Shown here: positions 22,108 through 33,604 of the stretch, one piece after another
Numbering within the stretch: position 1 is the first letter of the stretch
Layout of the letters: every line of letters begins with the position of its first letter
DNA from: Galeopsis tetrahit
Taxonomy: Eukaryota > Streptophyta > Magnoliopsida > Lamiales > Lamiaceae
Reading direction: 5' to 3'
Length of the DNA stretch: 64,000 bases
Assembly: GCA_963675135.1 (NCBI GenBank)
Contig: OY776120.1
Coordinates: 15,962,001-16,026,000, forward strand
Program-made: the position numbers and the translations under genes
The notes under the pieces: generated by a model
Database searches by the model: none
What the model was told of the DNA's origin: nothing
What the model saw: the letters and a program-made list of their open reading frames with translations, nothing else

Positions 22108-23821
22108 TGTTAGGGTTATACTGGCAAGTATGCTTTTAGTGCTACTTATGTATACAAACTGATTCTTGCACTTATAAATGAGAATAATATTTTTATCACT
22201 GGTTGCTTTAAATATAATGAATGTTAATTATTTATTGCATAAACGTTCAGATGTATTTTACATTGTAGACAATGTGGTGTGTAGAAGATCACATTGTCAG
22301 TTCCTTGTATATAAGTACAATTGATTCACAACTTAGATGGAATTGAACAATCCATTGGTAGAAGTTGAGGTGTAAGGCTCGGATTGGTTTATCTTGACCA
22401 AGAGATTACACTAGTGCATTATGATGTGCTAAATAGGACCTACAGAGAGGTAATTCTTCTAGACTGACTTAAGGAATGAAGAATTAGACCTCAGTGGTTG
22501 TTGATTTCTTAATCTCTGTCACTTAAATGAGATTGTCTGTAGTTAAGAAGTATTGCTTTGATTTATTATGGGTAAAGAATCAATTTGATTCAATACTTTG
22601 TATTTTTGGCAATATTATTAATTACAAGACAGATTTCCAAAATTAATACAGAGAATCGTGTCTTGGAGTTCAAGTTGATTATGTCCCCTTGGTGGGCTCA
22701 GAAGGTTTATCATATCAAATCTGATCAGTGGAATTTATTTTCGGTATGATAATAATGTTGAGATGTCCTTACTCCGAGAAATAAAAGATATTAATTAATT
22801 AAAGCATTCAGTAGCTTAAATTAATTGATGGACATTGAATCTTAAACACGGGAAATAATAACCGGGAGCCATATTTCGTAATATGGGTTAGGATGGATAG
22901 TGCAATATTAATTCTATAGTGGAATGAATTAATATTAATGGGCTGGAAAAATGTTGTGGCTCAATATTGATTTTTGGGCCCATTGGGAGGTCCAATCCTA
23001 ATTCTCCTAAAGGCCCCTCAAGTAGCCCAATAAAAGTCTATTAATTAAGGAAATTAAAAGATAAGGATTAATTTTGTTGCAAGAAATTAGAGAGAGATAT
23101 TTATGGAAAAAGATATATGGAAATAAGAGATTATTTCTATATTTTTCCAAGATAAATTGACCGGTCAATTTTTCTTTCTTGTAAGAGAAGAAACATAGAT
23201 TCTCTCTTATAAAAGGAGACGAAAAAAATTGGTACTTAAGAGACTAAGAAAAGAAAAAAAAGATCTGTAATTTTCGAAATTACAGTGTGTGCAACAAGAG
23301 AAAATTAATTCTTCCATGAGAGTTAATAGTTCGTGAGATCTCCCATCGGGTCAACGGACTAGGACTTAGAGAATACTTGAGAAGGCAATTGGGTTGAAGT
23401 TGTTACTCTTCTCAACGGTATCTCTCCGATTTAAAGGTAAACACGTAATCCCTTAGTTCCGCATGTTTAGGGATTTAATTATTTTATCGTACATTCATTA
23501 CATAAATTAGTTGATTTAATTTGTTTAAATTATGAAATTAGATTTATGATAATTCATATTTAAATTACGTCTCAAATAGATCCGGGTAATTTTAAAGGAG
23601 TCTCAAAGGATTCCCGAGAGTCTCAAAAGATCCCTAGGGCATCTCAAAAGATTCCCGGGAGTCTCAAAGGATTCCTAGCGTGATGGTCCATAACCCACAA
23701 GTGCCAATAATTCCCCACAAAGGAGATGGGGAATGTGGTCCCATAATAATTTCCCACAAAGGAGTTGGGGACCACATTGTTGGGGGACTATTATTGGGTA
23801 TTGGGATTAATTTTCCAAACA
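22108..23821 (+). repeat. D 5' LTR
   Basis: 1714 bp, TGTTAGGGTTATACTGG to TTCCAAACA. It contains a TATA box, TTATAAAAGG (23207-23216). Near the 3' end are four degenerate units of about 20 bp with the core TCTCAAARGATTCC (23599-23680), followed by a duplicated word CCCACAAAGGAG (23713-23770). Confidence 0.95.
23207..23216 (+). promoter_or_regulatory. TATA box in D 5' LTR
   Basis: TTATAAAAGG, also at 31621-31630 in the 3' LTR. A pyrimidine-rich stretch precedes it. It would place the transcript start near 23240. Confidence 0.65.
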
Positions 23822-23823
23822 GA

Positions 23824-23835
23824 TGGTATCAGAGT
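23824..23835 (+). other. D primer binding site
   Basis: TGGTATCAGAGT, two bases after the LTR; matches the initiator tRNA-Met site except for its last base. Confidence 0.9.
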
Positions 23836-24937
23836 CAAGGTTTTGGGCTCTGTAATTTAAATTAGAATTTAAATCTATTTACATTAAATTGATATTTGGA
23901 TGGTAGAATTGTTAGATCTTTTTTTGCAGGTATCCAATTATCATGGTTTTAATGTATGTTTTAATTTATGTTGTTTGAATGTGTTTTTTAATCTGATTCG
24001 ATTTAAAGATTTGTTTTTCCCGTGAGAAAATCCACGGGTAGATTAGATTATTTAATTTGTAATAGACTAGTCAAGATGTTAGATTTATTTTTTGTAAATA
24101 AATTGTAACGAATCAAAGACGAAGACCGTTGGATGGATTAAAGAATCGGAGGCGCACCCGGACGACCAAGCCACACGGGCCGGTTGTGGGCGTGGCGTGA
24201 TTTTTTTTGTTGCGGCCGTGGGAGTACGAATTTCTTGTTTCTTCAAAAACGAGAAAATTAAACCATGATAATTGGACGTGTTTGCCTAATTTGTGTTTAA
24301 TTTTGTTTTGTTATTATGCTATGATTATTTTTTAATTTTGCATGAGGATTCGTGAAAAACCTCAAGTTTAAAAATTACTAAGTTCGTTTTTTTAATCAAA
24401 TTTATTTAAGATAATAAATTGATTAAATTGCCTCCATAATTTATTTATTTGTGAAGTCTTTTGGCTACGCATTGGCAAGCGCCTCTCTCCCTATCGAATA
24501 GGTCAAATGATAAGTTCACATGAATAAATTCCTTTAAGGATGATTGTGGATTATTACTAGTGGCGGTATGACCCTCCCATCGAGTGGCTTATTCAAAACG
24601 AAATAATAGTCCTGTATTTAATTATGGTTATTACTTAGGTATAAAATTGATATATTAACTTCCCATCGGAGTCCTTGTCAATTTTATATGGCCAGTTTAA
24701 AGCCAACTATTAATTTTGAATTAAAGGTTTGTAACTACTTTGTTTGTAACCTGCTTAAATGTATTTGAGTAAACGTTCACACTCATCGTGACTTGCTTAA
24801 ATTGGTTTTAAGATGTTGGCTGATGCATGTATATCGGTTTTTGAGGTTTTTGATAGAGTACATGTGATCAAATTATGTGATAATTTTTGTGTTAATAGGA
24901 TATTAATACAAATTGTATATTTTATTCTCAGTTCAGC
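23836..24937 (+). other. D 5' leader, no gene seen
   Basis: About 1.1 kb between PBS and gag start. It is AT-rich with short repeats of CCCATCG-type words around 24490-24665. No coding sequence or RNA gene was recognised. Confidence 0.6.
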
Positions 24938-25765
24938 ATGTCGTCTCCTTTTAACCCACTGTTTAGTATACTTAAAGAAAATAAATTGGAAGGAGAGAAT
25001 TATGTGGATTGGAAAAGACATTTATTTATAGTCTTGACTGCACAACAGCATAAGTGGGTCCTTGATGAACCTAAACCCCCTGCCCCTACGGATGAGACGA
25101 ACCAAGAAGATAAGGAATATCATAAGGAGTGGATGAGATCCGATGAAATGGCTAGGTGTACCATCTTGGCTTCAATGTCAGATGTGTTGCAACACCAACA
25201 CCAGAACATGGAATCCGCTTCAGCTATTATGATGAACCTTAAGGAACTTTTTGCTCATCAGAATCGTACGGCTAGACAAATGACCATGCGAGATATGTTA
25301 TCACAGAAAATGGTCGATGGAACGCCCGTGAGGGATCACGTTCTTAAGATGATGGGTTTCCTTAACAAACTTGAGATTCTTGGTGCTGAATTCGATGCGG
25401 AAACGCAGATCGATTTCGTAATCCATTCTCTACCGAAAAGTTTTGAGAAGTTTCAACTGAACTATACGATGAATAATCAAGAGTATACGTTGGCTCAGCT
25501 CTTGCAAGCTTTGGTTTCGGCTGAGATGTTAATGGGACCAAGGAACGAGCAAACGGCTATGTTGGCAAACGGTTCATCTTCTAATTCTGCACCGAAAGGT
25601 GGAAAGAAGAAGAAGAAGGCAAATGGCCAGAAACAAGCTAATAATAAGGAAAAGTTACCAATTGAGGGAGGTGTCAAGAAAAAGACCACTAAGGGAAAGT
25701 GCTTTAGTTGCGGTCTGAAAGGACATTGGAAGTCAGCCTGTACCAAGCCCAAGAAGTGCTGGTAA
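24938..25765 (+). CDS. gag: D gag
   Basis: 275 codons from ATG 24938 (MSSPFNPLFSILKEN). The copia UBN2/Gag capsid region includes NYVDWKRHLFIVL, SMSDVLQHQHQ and LLQALVSAEMLMG. A Lys-rich stretch and the zinc knuckle CFSCGLKGHWKSAC follow near the end. It terminates early at 25763-25765 because one extra base sits near 25756-25760. The downstream protease-integrase frame begins 43 bases later in a different frame; in the usual copia layout gag and pol form one ORF. The protein packages RNA in the virus-like particle. Confidence 0.93.
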   Translation: MSSPFNPLFSILKENKLEGENYVDWKRHLFIVLTAQQHKWVLDEPKPPAPTDETNQEDKEYHKEWMRSDEMARCTILASMSDVLQHQHQNMESASAIMMNLKELFAHQNRTARQMTMRDMLSQKMVDGTPVRDHVLKMMGFLNKLEILGAEFDAETQIDFVIHSLPKSFEKFQLNYTMNNQEYTLAQLLQALVSAEMLMGPRNEQTAMLANGSSSNSAPKGGKKKKKANGQKQANNKEKLPIEGGVKKKTTKGKCFSCGLKGHWKSACTKPKKCW

Positions 25766-25808
25766 GCAAGGTAATTCTCACGCACTAGTAATTGAAACTT
25801 GTTTAGCG

Positions 25809-27053
25809 GTGTATTCTTCCCATTCGTGGGTGGTGGATACGGGAGCCACTGATCATGTTTGTTTCAATTTTCAGGGGTTCAAGCTAACCCGACAACTTAG
25901 TGGGAGTGAGATCATCATCACCATGGGCAATGCTACGAAAGTGGCGGTTGTTGCAGTAGGAGATGTGCAACTATCTTTTAGAGATAGAATTTTAGTTTTA
26001 AAAGACGTTCTTTATGTTCCGAGTTTTAGAAAGAATTTGATTTCAGTTTCTAAACTATTTTTGGATGGATATTCAGTTTCTTTTAATAAGAATGTCGTTA
26101 TTTGTCGTAATGACGAGATTATCTGTTCGGGAGCATTGGTGAATAATCTTTATACTATTAATTGTGCACATTCCACACAAAATGAATCGTATAACACATC
26201 GACTATTTCTAAGAAAAGAAAGCATTCTTCAGACATGAACGAAGCACTTCTGTGGCATCTTAGACTTGGTCATATTAATCTAAGAAGGATTCAAAGGTTG
26301 GTGAATGACGGCTCATTGGAATCACTCCAGGTTGAGCCGTTTCCAACCTGTGAATCATGTTTATAGGGTAAAATGACCAAAAGAGTTTTTGGGGTAAAGG
26401 GGAATAGAGCTAGTGAAGTGTTGGAACTCGTTCATACTGATGTATGTGGACCAATGTCAATTCAATCAAAAGGTGGTTTTGAGTATTTCTTTACTTTTAT
26501 CGATGATTACTCAAGATATGGATACATCTATCTAATGCGGCATAAGTCTGAGACCTTTGATAAATTCAAAGGTTTTAAGGCTGAAGCACAAAAGCATAGG
26601 GAAAAGAGTATCAAGTTTCTACGATCAGATCGTGGAGGCGAATACCTCAGCAATGAATTTTTGGGCTACTTATCAGGTGAAGGGATTGTATCCCAATTAA
26701 CTACACCCGGAACCCCCCAAAAAAATGGGGTTGCAGAGCGAAGAAATCGAACTCTTTTAGAGATGGTCAGATCTATGATGTGTTATTCAGATTTACCTAA
26801 GTCGTTTTGGGGTTATGCCTTGGAAACAGGGACTTACATTCTGAATTTGGTACCTTCCAAATCAGTTCCTAAAACCCCTACTGAATTGTGGACCGGGCGA
26901 GAGCCTAGTCTAAAACACATAAGAATTTGGGGGTGTCCTGCATACGTGTTGGACAAGGAAGCTGGAAAGTTAGACCCTCGTTTAGAATTAAGGTTGTTTG
27001 TAGGATATCCTAGAGGAACGAAAGGCGGTTTATTCTATAGTCCAAAGGATTAG
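25809..27053 (+). pseudogene. pol: D pol, protease and integrase
   Basis: Protease with the active site VVDTGATDHVC. Pre-integrase zinc domain (LLWHLRLGHINLRRIQRL, CESC), then integrase catalytic residues in [15 protein letters not shown] and NGVAERRNR, and the C-terminal WGCPAYV and [14 protein letters not shown]. One in-frame TAG at 26364-26366 falls right after the zinc domain, and a second at 27051-27053 after integrase; the frame is otherwise unbroken to 28877. A polyprotein segment for maturation and integration. Confidence 0.93.
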
Positions 27054-28877
27054 CGAATTGTGATAAGCACACATTCTAGATTCTTGGAAGAAAACTATAT
27101 GAGTAATAGAAAGCCCAAGAGTGAGATTACCTTAAAAGAATTAAGAGGGCCAACTCCTATACCAAGTGTACAAGTAGATGTACCAAGAGATACACAAACA
27201 CAACCGAAACCTCGTCGTAGTGGGAGGGTTGTGAGACAACCTGAGCGATTCATGTTCGTGGGAGAGTCTTCGGACTTGGTCCACGGAGAGGATGAATCTG
27301 ACCCCTGGACGTACGATGAGGCAATCCAAGATAAGGATGCAGATTCTTGGCAAACTACAATGGAAGCAGAAATGGGGTCTATGGATCATAACAAAGTGTG
27401 GGAGCTTGTGGAACCACCCAATGGCATAAAGCCTATTGGATGCAAGTGGGTCTACAAGAGAAAAAGAGGATCAGATGGGAAGGTTGAAACCTTCAAAGCT
27501 AGACTAGTGGCAAAAGGATATACTCAAAAAGAGAGAATCGATTATGAGGAGACCTTTTCGCCTGTAGCTATGCTTAACTCTATCCGTATTCTCTTGTCGA
27601 TTGTAGCTCACCTAGACTTTGAGATCTGGCAAATGGATGTCAAGACAGCTTTCCTAAATGGAAGTCTTGAACAAGAAATCTACATGCGCCAACCCGAAGG
27701 CTTCATTGAAAAAGGCCAAGAGAATCTTGTATGCAAGCTTAAAAGGTCAATATATGGACTTAAGCAAGCATCGCGAGCTTGGAATCAATGTTTTGATCAG
27801 GTGATACAATCCTATGGATTTGATCAAAATGAGTTTGAGAGTTGTGTCTATAAGAAGTGTATCGGAACTGCCTTGGTATTCTTAGTATTATACGTAGACG
27901 ACATTCTACTTATTGGAAACAATAAAAAGGTGTTGACAGACGTTAGGGTATGGTTGTCAAAACAGTTTGATATGAAGGATTTAGGAGAAGCTGGTCACAT
28001 CCTTGGGATTAAGATTACTCGAGATCGCCAGAAAAGGATGATATGCTTATCCCAAACCTCATACATAGACACTATTTTGAAACGATTCAGCATGCAAAAT
28101 TCCAAGAAAGGATTTGTTCCTTTCAGACATGGAATTCATCTATCTAAAGAGATGTGTCCTAAGACACAAAAGGAGATGGATGAGATGAGAAACATTCCAT
28201 ATGCGTCGACAGTTGGAAGCCTCATGTATGCAATGTTGTGCAGCAGACCGGATATTGGTTTTACTGTAGGCATGGTAGCAAGATATCAAAGTAACCCAGG
28301 GAAAGAACATTGGACTGCAGTTAAAAACATTCTCAAGTATCTAAAAAGAACTCGAGATAGAATGTTAGTTTATCAGTCAGACAGTCTGTTCCCTGTAGGT
28401 TATACGGACTCAGATTTCCAATCAGACATGGATTCTAGAAAATTTACCTCGGGTAGTGTGTTTTGTTTGTGGGGTGGAGCCATGACATGGAGAAGTGTGA
28501 AGCAGAAATGCATCGCTGATTCTACCATGGAAGCCGAATATGTAGATGCTTGTGAAGCAGCGAAAGAAGCGGTTTGGCTTAAGAACTTCCTAGTGGACTT
28601 GGATGTGATTTCGAATTTGTCCAGCAGTATCACTATTTATTGCGATAATGCTGGAGCAGTTGCAAATTCAAGGGAACCAAGAGCCCACAAGGCAAGCAAA
28701 CACATTGAAAGAAAATACCATCTTATACGAGAAATCGTTAAGAGAGGAGACATAGTGGTGGCAAAGATCGCATCGGAAGACAACCTAGCTGATCCTTTCA
28801 CAAAGGGTCTGCCTCAGAGTACATTCGAGAGACATGTGGAAGGAATGGGGGTCAAGTGCGTTGCCAAGCTGCTTTGA
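27054..28877 (+). CDS. pol: D pol, reverse transcriptase and RNase H
   Basis: About 605 open codons in the same frame as the integrase. Reverse transcriptase motifs: [43 protein letters not shown] (27891-27902) and LGIKI. RNase H motifs: [17 protein letters not shown] and [22 protein letters not shown] residues near the end. Complete domains and good motifs mean this part looks undamaged. It makes cDNA from the element's RNA. Confidence 0.94.
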   Translation, partial: RIVISTHSRFLEENYMSNRKPKSEITLKELRGPTPIPSVQVDVPRDTQTQPKPRRSGRVVRQPERFMFVGESSDLVHGEDESDPWTYDEAIQDKDADSWQTTMEAEMGSMDHNKVWELVEPPNGIKPIGCKWVYKRKRGSDGKVETFKARLVAKGYTQKERIDYEETFSPVAMLNSIRILLSIVAHLDFEIWQMDVKTAFLNGSLEQEIYMRQPEGFIEKGQENLVCKLKRSIYGLKQASRAWNQCFDQVIQSYGFDQNEFESCVYKKCIGTALVFLVLYVDDILLIGNNKKVLTDVRVWLSKQFDMKDLGEAGHILGIKITRDRQKRMICLSQTSYIDTILKRFSMQNSKKGFVPFRHGIHLSKEMCPKTQKEMDEMRNIPYASTVGSLMYAMLCSRPDIGFTVGMVARYQSNPGKEHWTAVKNILKYLKRTRDRMLVYQSDSLFPVGYTDSDFQSDMDSRKFTSGSVFCLWGGAMTWRSVKQKCIADSTMEAEYVDACEAAKEAVWLKNFLVDLDVISNLSSSITIYCDNAGAVANSREPRAHKASKHIERKYHLIREIVKRGDIVVAKIASEDNLADPFTKGLPQSTFERHVEGMGVKCVAKLL

Positions 28878-29861
28878 GTATAAGTGGGAGAATTTAATAG
28901 GACATGTAGAACATGGACGTGCTGTAGTATACTTAAAAGCAGACTTTGAGTATAAGTGGGAGATTGTTAGGGTTATACTGGCAAGTATGTTTTTAGTGCT
29001 ACTTATGTATACAAACTGATTCTTGCACTTATAAATGAGAATAATATTTTTATCACTGGTTGATTTAAATATAATGAATGTTAATTATTTATTGCATACA
29101 CGTTCAGATGTATTTTACATTGTAGACAATGTGGTGTGTAGAAGATCACATTGTCAGTTCCTTGTATATAAGTACAATTGATTCACAACTTAGATGGAAT
29201 TGAACAATCCATTGGTAGAATTTGAGGTGTAAGGCTCGGATTGGTTTATCTTGACCAAGAGATTACACTAGTGCATTATGATGTGCTGAATAGGACCTAT
29301 AGAGAGGTAATTCTTCTAGACTGACTTAAGCAATGAAGAATTAGACCTCAGTGGTTATTGATTTCTTAATCTCTGTCACTTAAATGGGATTGTGTGTAGT
29401 TAAGAAGTATTGCTTTGATTTATTATGGGTAAAGAATCAATTTGATTCAATACTTTGTATTTTGGGCAATATTATTAAGAGAATTTTACATAAAAGGTCA
29501 TTTCACCTAGTGTTTTTTTAAATAAAGACACGATTTGAAATAGTTTTAGAATAAGGACAAAATGGAACATAAATGTACCATCATGCCCTTAATACATAAA
29601 TTCGGAATTAATATGGAGAAAATGTTTAAATGTTTGAAATTTAAAGCCAAGTCTATCAGCTCATTAAATCCCCCCGAATTACGCTATTAATTAAAACATT
29701 CCAAAAATTAAACTTCCTAAACAACACCGGACAGAAGTCCTTAATTTTGGGCAGAATTTTGGGGTTTTTCAATTTGTGAAGAAAGAAAACCGTGAAGTAC
29801 GGAAGAAGACGAAGTGAGAAGAACATTTTGCTCCCTAGACCATGGTTGAAAAATTAATATA

Positions 29862-29981
29862 AAATCTAAATCTGCATAATAAAATGAATAATGCAGAACA
29901 ATGAAATCTAAAACTGCATAATAAAATGAATAATGCAGAACAATGAAATCTAAAACTGCATAATAAAATGAATAATGCAGA
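29862..29981 (+). repeat. 42-bp tandem repeat, about 2.9 copies, in the MULE
   Basis: Unit begins AAATCTAAAACTGCATAATA; copies at 29862-29903, 29904-29945 and 29946-29981 with very few differences. Confidence 0.9.
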
Positions 29982-30322
29982 AAAAATAGTACGGTGTCTA
30001 CATATGCAAAATAAGATCTGCATTATCCCTTGACCAAACCAATAACAAATAATCATGAACTACATTTCAGCAACGCACACGTAAATCATCACAATTACAC
30101 GAAAACAGAGCAACATTGAACCTAAATTAAAATCATCTCAAAAAATCCTAAATTCTTTGCAAATTATGTGTGTACGTGTGGAATTAATAATCATACCCTT
30201 GGCAAAACTCTTCATCAGACTGGATTAATGGTTCCCATGTGGACCATACGCTGCGTCGCCCCACTCCTAGGCGATAAAATCGTCGTCAAAGGCCCACCTC
30301 CGCCACCTCCGGATTCTGGACA

Positions 30323-30736
30323 TTGATGGGGAAGACTACTGTATCTACGGCGGCTTCGCGTCCGTCATCCATAATGAAGAAATCGGTGAAGTTTGAATCC
30401 CCTAGGAATATAAAGAAACGATCGCGTGGAAAGTCTCTTGATCATGTGCACTTGAAAGAACAGATCGAGGAAACAATTATGGAAGAGCAAAGGAGACGAG
30501 ACCTTATAGCCATGGTCGTAGTTAAAAGAGAGGAACAAGCCTCTAAGCATCACCCCGCCGATCGTGAAGCCCTAATCTCGATTCCAATCCCTAAAAGCAA
30601 CAAGCAGCCGATCGAAGAATCTGACTGTGCAGGAAATCTAAACATTGATTTGGATTCTGAGAGTGCAATTAATTATCAAAAGGAAGGGTTCGTTGAGGCA
30701 ATAGACGATTTCGTTGTGAAGAAGGCGATGCAATAA
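30323..30736 (+). CDS. Hypothetical 137-codon protein in the MULE
   Basis: ATG 30323 (MMGKTTVSTAASRPSSIMKK) to TAA 30736. It is basic at the N-terminus (NIKKRSRGKS), then carries a charged helix-like stretch (LKEQIEETIMEEQRRRDLIA), and is acidic near the end. I do not recognise it. Its base composition is more GC-rich than the rest of the element, and it starts just after a GC-rich stretch, which suits a captured host gene segment (inference). It could equally be a chance open frame. Confidence 0.4.
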   Translation: MMGKTTVSTAASRPSSIMKKSVKFESPRNIKKRSRGKSLDHVHLKEQIEETIMEEQRRRDLIAMVVVKREEQASKHHPADREALISIPIPKSNKQPIEESDCAGNLNIDLDSESAINYQKEGFVEAIDDFVVKKAMQ

Positions 30737-32259
30737 ACTAACGTTACCTTACGCAGCAGAAACTTTGAGAATGATGATGATGAGCGCCTGGATCAGGTAA
30801 CATTTGCCAATGTTGATAATCAATTGAAGAGGTATGTGGTTGAATCTATGGCGACAAATAAGGAAGATGAAGACTTGTTATTTAATTAATAAATTAATTT
30901 CCATATTTAAATATAAGGGTATAATGGGTTATTAACATGCGTTTTTGTCCTTTTTTAAAAACATTATAATAGTTGTCCTTTATTAAGAAGCTAGGTGTCT
31001 AAATGGTCTTTTTTATAAATTTTCTCTATTATTCATTACAGGACAGATTGCCAAAATTAATACAGAGAATCGTGTCTTGGAGTGTCAAGTTGATTATGTC
31101 CCCTTGGTGGGCTCAGAAGGTTTATCATATCAAATCTGATCAGTGGAATTTATTTTCGGTATGATAATAATGTTGAGCTGTCCTTACTTCGAGGAATAAA
31201 AGATATTAATTAATTAAAGCATTCAGTAGCTTAAATTAATTGATGGACATTGAATCTTAAACACGGGAAATAATAACCGGGAGCCATATTTCGTAATATG
31301 GGTTAGGATGGATAGTGCAATATTAATTCTATAGTGGAATGAATTAATATTAATGGGCTGGAAAAATGTTGTGGCTCAATATTGATTTTTGGGCCCATTG
31401 GGAGGTCCAATCCTAATTCTCCTAAAGGCCCCTCAAGTAGCCCAATAAAAGTCTATTAATTAAGGTAATTAAAAGATAAGGATTAATTTTTTGCAAGAAA
31501 TTAGACAGAGATATTTATGGAAAAAGATACATGGAAATAAGAAATTATTTCTATATTATTCCAAGATAAATTGACCGGTCAATTTTTCTTTCTTGTAAGA
31601 GAAGAAACATAGATTCTCTCTTATAAAAGGAGAAAAAAAAATTGGTACTCTTGAGACTAAGAAAAGAAAAAAAAAAAAGATCTGTAATTTTCGAAATTAC
31701 AGTGTGTGCAACAAGAGAAAAATAATTCTTCCTTGAGAGTTAATAGTTCGTGAGATCTCCCATCGGGTCAACGGACTAGGACTTAGGGAATACTTGAGAA
31801 GGCAATTGGGTTGAAGTTGTTACTCTTCTCAACGATATCGCTCCGATTTAAAGGTAAACACGTAATCCCTTAGTTCCGCATGTTTAGGGATTTAATTATT
31901 TTACCATACATTCATTACATAAATTAGTTGATTTAATTTGTTTAAATTATGAAATTAGATTTATGATAATTCATATTTAAATTACGTCCCAAATAGATCC
32001 GGGTAATTTTAAAGGAGTCTCAAAGGATTCCCGAGAGTCTCAAAAGATCCCTAGGGCATCTCAAAAGATTCCCGGGAGTCTCAAAGGATTCCTAGCGTGA
32101 TATTCCATAACCCACAAGTGCCAATAATTCCCCAGAAAGGAGATGGGGAATGTGGTCCCATAATAATTTCCCACAAAGGAGTTGGGGACCACAAGAGTTG
32201 GGGACCACATTGTTGGGGGACTATTATTGGGTATTGGGATTAATTTTCCAAACAGCAAC

Positions 32260-33604
32260 TTAGCAACACACTCGCTAATATGCAATCGCAATTGCTAAAG
32301 ATGAACAAAGAAGACAGCATATTCAAAAAAATGAATTAATCCTTGGAGAAGCTTATTTTTCGGCCAGCGAGGACTGCAGTACCAAACTTCAACAAATTTT
32401 AGAGCCTAACCGAGGTGAGATTGAGAAAAATCGAGCAGATTTCATAGCGGATCTGAAATTCGATCGAGATCGAAAAGCACACGATGATGGATCGATTCAG
32501 GTGGTGGTGAATAAATGGGAAGATTTGCACGAGTCAATTGATGATGCGGTATCAACAACGTCAAAGGAGAGTAAAGAAGTTTACCTCAGTGTAAGTTGTA
32601 AATTGGGGATGATTCTTCCTCCGATGTTTACGCTCTCACCGAAATTGAGTAATAAAATAAACCTATAAGCTGACAAAGTCGTGAATCTAGCAAATGTGGA
32701 AGCAGCAAAATTTGGGAATGCAAAAGTTTGCAAAAATCTCACTAGCAGTGTCATTGCAATTTTTCCATCAACTAGACATTGGGTAACAAAGTTGCTTCCC
32801 TCTAATAAATTTCTTAGTGATGAATATTGGCCACCCCCTATGATTTTATTGTTATGCTGCTATGATTTTACCTACCTGGTTTTAGATAATTATGTTGCTT
32901 TAATTTGTCGTGCTCGGGCTACAAGTCGTGCCTTCTTATTCTGCCTAAATATGAGATTTAATTTGCTTATTGAAATCGCCTATTTGTTTGAGTTGCGAAG
33001 ACGATTGAGCATTGTGAAGCATTGGGTATATATGGTTTTTGATTTGAGGGCATGTGAGGCATTTGATTCCTTCAAGAGTAGCATGGCATATTATGTAAAT
33101 GGGGGTGACAAGCTTGAATCAACAAAAGTAGAAGAATCATATGTAGTTTTGGTTCAGGGAGTGATTGAAGAAATGGTACACAAGGTTACAAAGGCATTAA
33201 TGATGGAGGATTCTTCAAATGGGTTTACTTTAGGATGTTGTGGTGAGAAATTATTTAAGAAAATCAGTAGTGTTAAGAAGACGAAGTATTTGATGGTGGT
33301 GATAAAGGATTTGATTGAGTGGTTTCTGTTTCCTTGCATTTTAGAGTGTTTGATTGTAAGTTTAATTGTTGATAATGAGCAAAGTACTGGAGTTTGGGAT
33401 TTGAAAATTTGGGGGAGGTGTTCGTTTGTTTTGGTGACTGTTAGTGGCATATTGGTTACAAAATGGTTGCTGAATTTTGTTAATTTGTTGATTGAGTTAA
33501 ACTATCTGCTAAAGAAAGTGTGGTATTTCTTATCTGCTATGAAGAAGAGTGTTTGTGTTTGTAATTGGTTGGCCTTGGTGCTACTCATTTGGTTTTTAAT
33601 ATAC
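32260..33604 (+). other. C interior right of D, largely unrecognised
   Basis: First about 75 bases continue the coiled-coil frame of 21867-22107 and stop. Then a stretch near 32340-32640 that reads like exon sequence in several frames. From 32681 a long open frame begins that runs into the 3' LTR at 34381. Its first 300 residues match nothing I know and include hydrophobic segments. Confidence 0.4.

Larger units (their letters stand above)
29479..31026 (+). mobile_element. Mutator-like non-autonomous element (1548 bp)
   Basis: The terminal inverted repeats start GAGAATTTTACATAAAAGG at the left and, on the reverse strand at the right, GAGAAAATTTATAAAAAAG, with similarity continuing to CACCTAG. 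It is flanked by the 9-bp duplication TATTATTAA (29470-29478) / TATTATTCA (31027-31035), one mismatch. TIR plus a 9-bp duplication is the MULE signature. No transposase. It has a 42-bp tandem repeat and a 137-codon frame. Confidence 0.85.
22108..32254 (+). mobile_element. Element D: nearly intact Ty1/copia retrotransposon
   Basis: LTRs 22108-23821 and 28965-32254 (the second enlarged by a Mutator-like insertion), TG...CA, target duplication GCAAC (22103-22107, 32255-32259). PBS, gag, protease, integrase, reverse transcriptase and RNase H are all present in copia order on the plus strand. It has no env-like gene, so it is not a Sirevirus. The breaks are one 1-base shift at the gag end and two in-frame TAG codons. 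The LTRs are about 2 % diverged by eye. I do not assign a copia lineage. Confidence 0.95.
28965..32254 (+). repeat. D 3' LTR, interrupted by a Mutator-like element
   Basis: Begins TGTTAGGGTTATACTGG, ends TTCCAAACA. Without the insertion and its duplicated 9 bp it is 1733 bp, matching the 5' LTR. The purine stretch AAGTGGGAGAT before 28965 is the PPT. Near the end an extra copy of GAGTTGGGGACCACA (about 32181-32210) is not in the 5' LTR. Confidence 0.93.
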
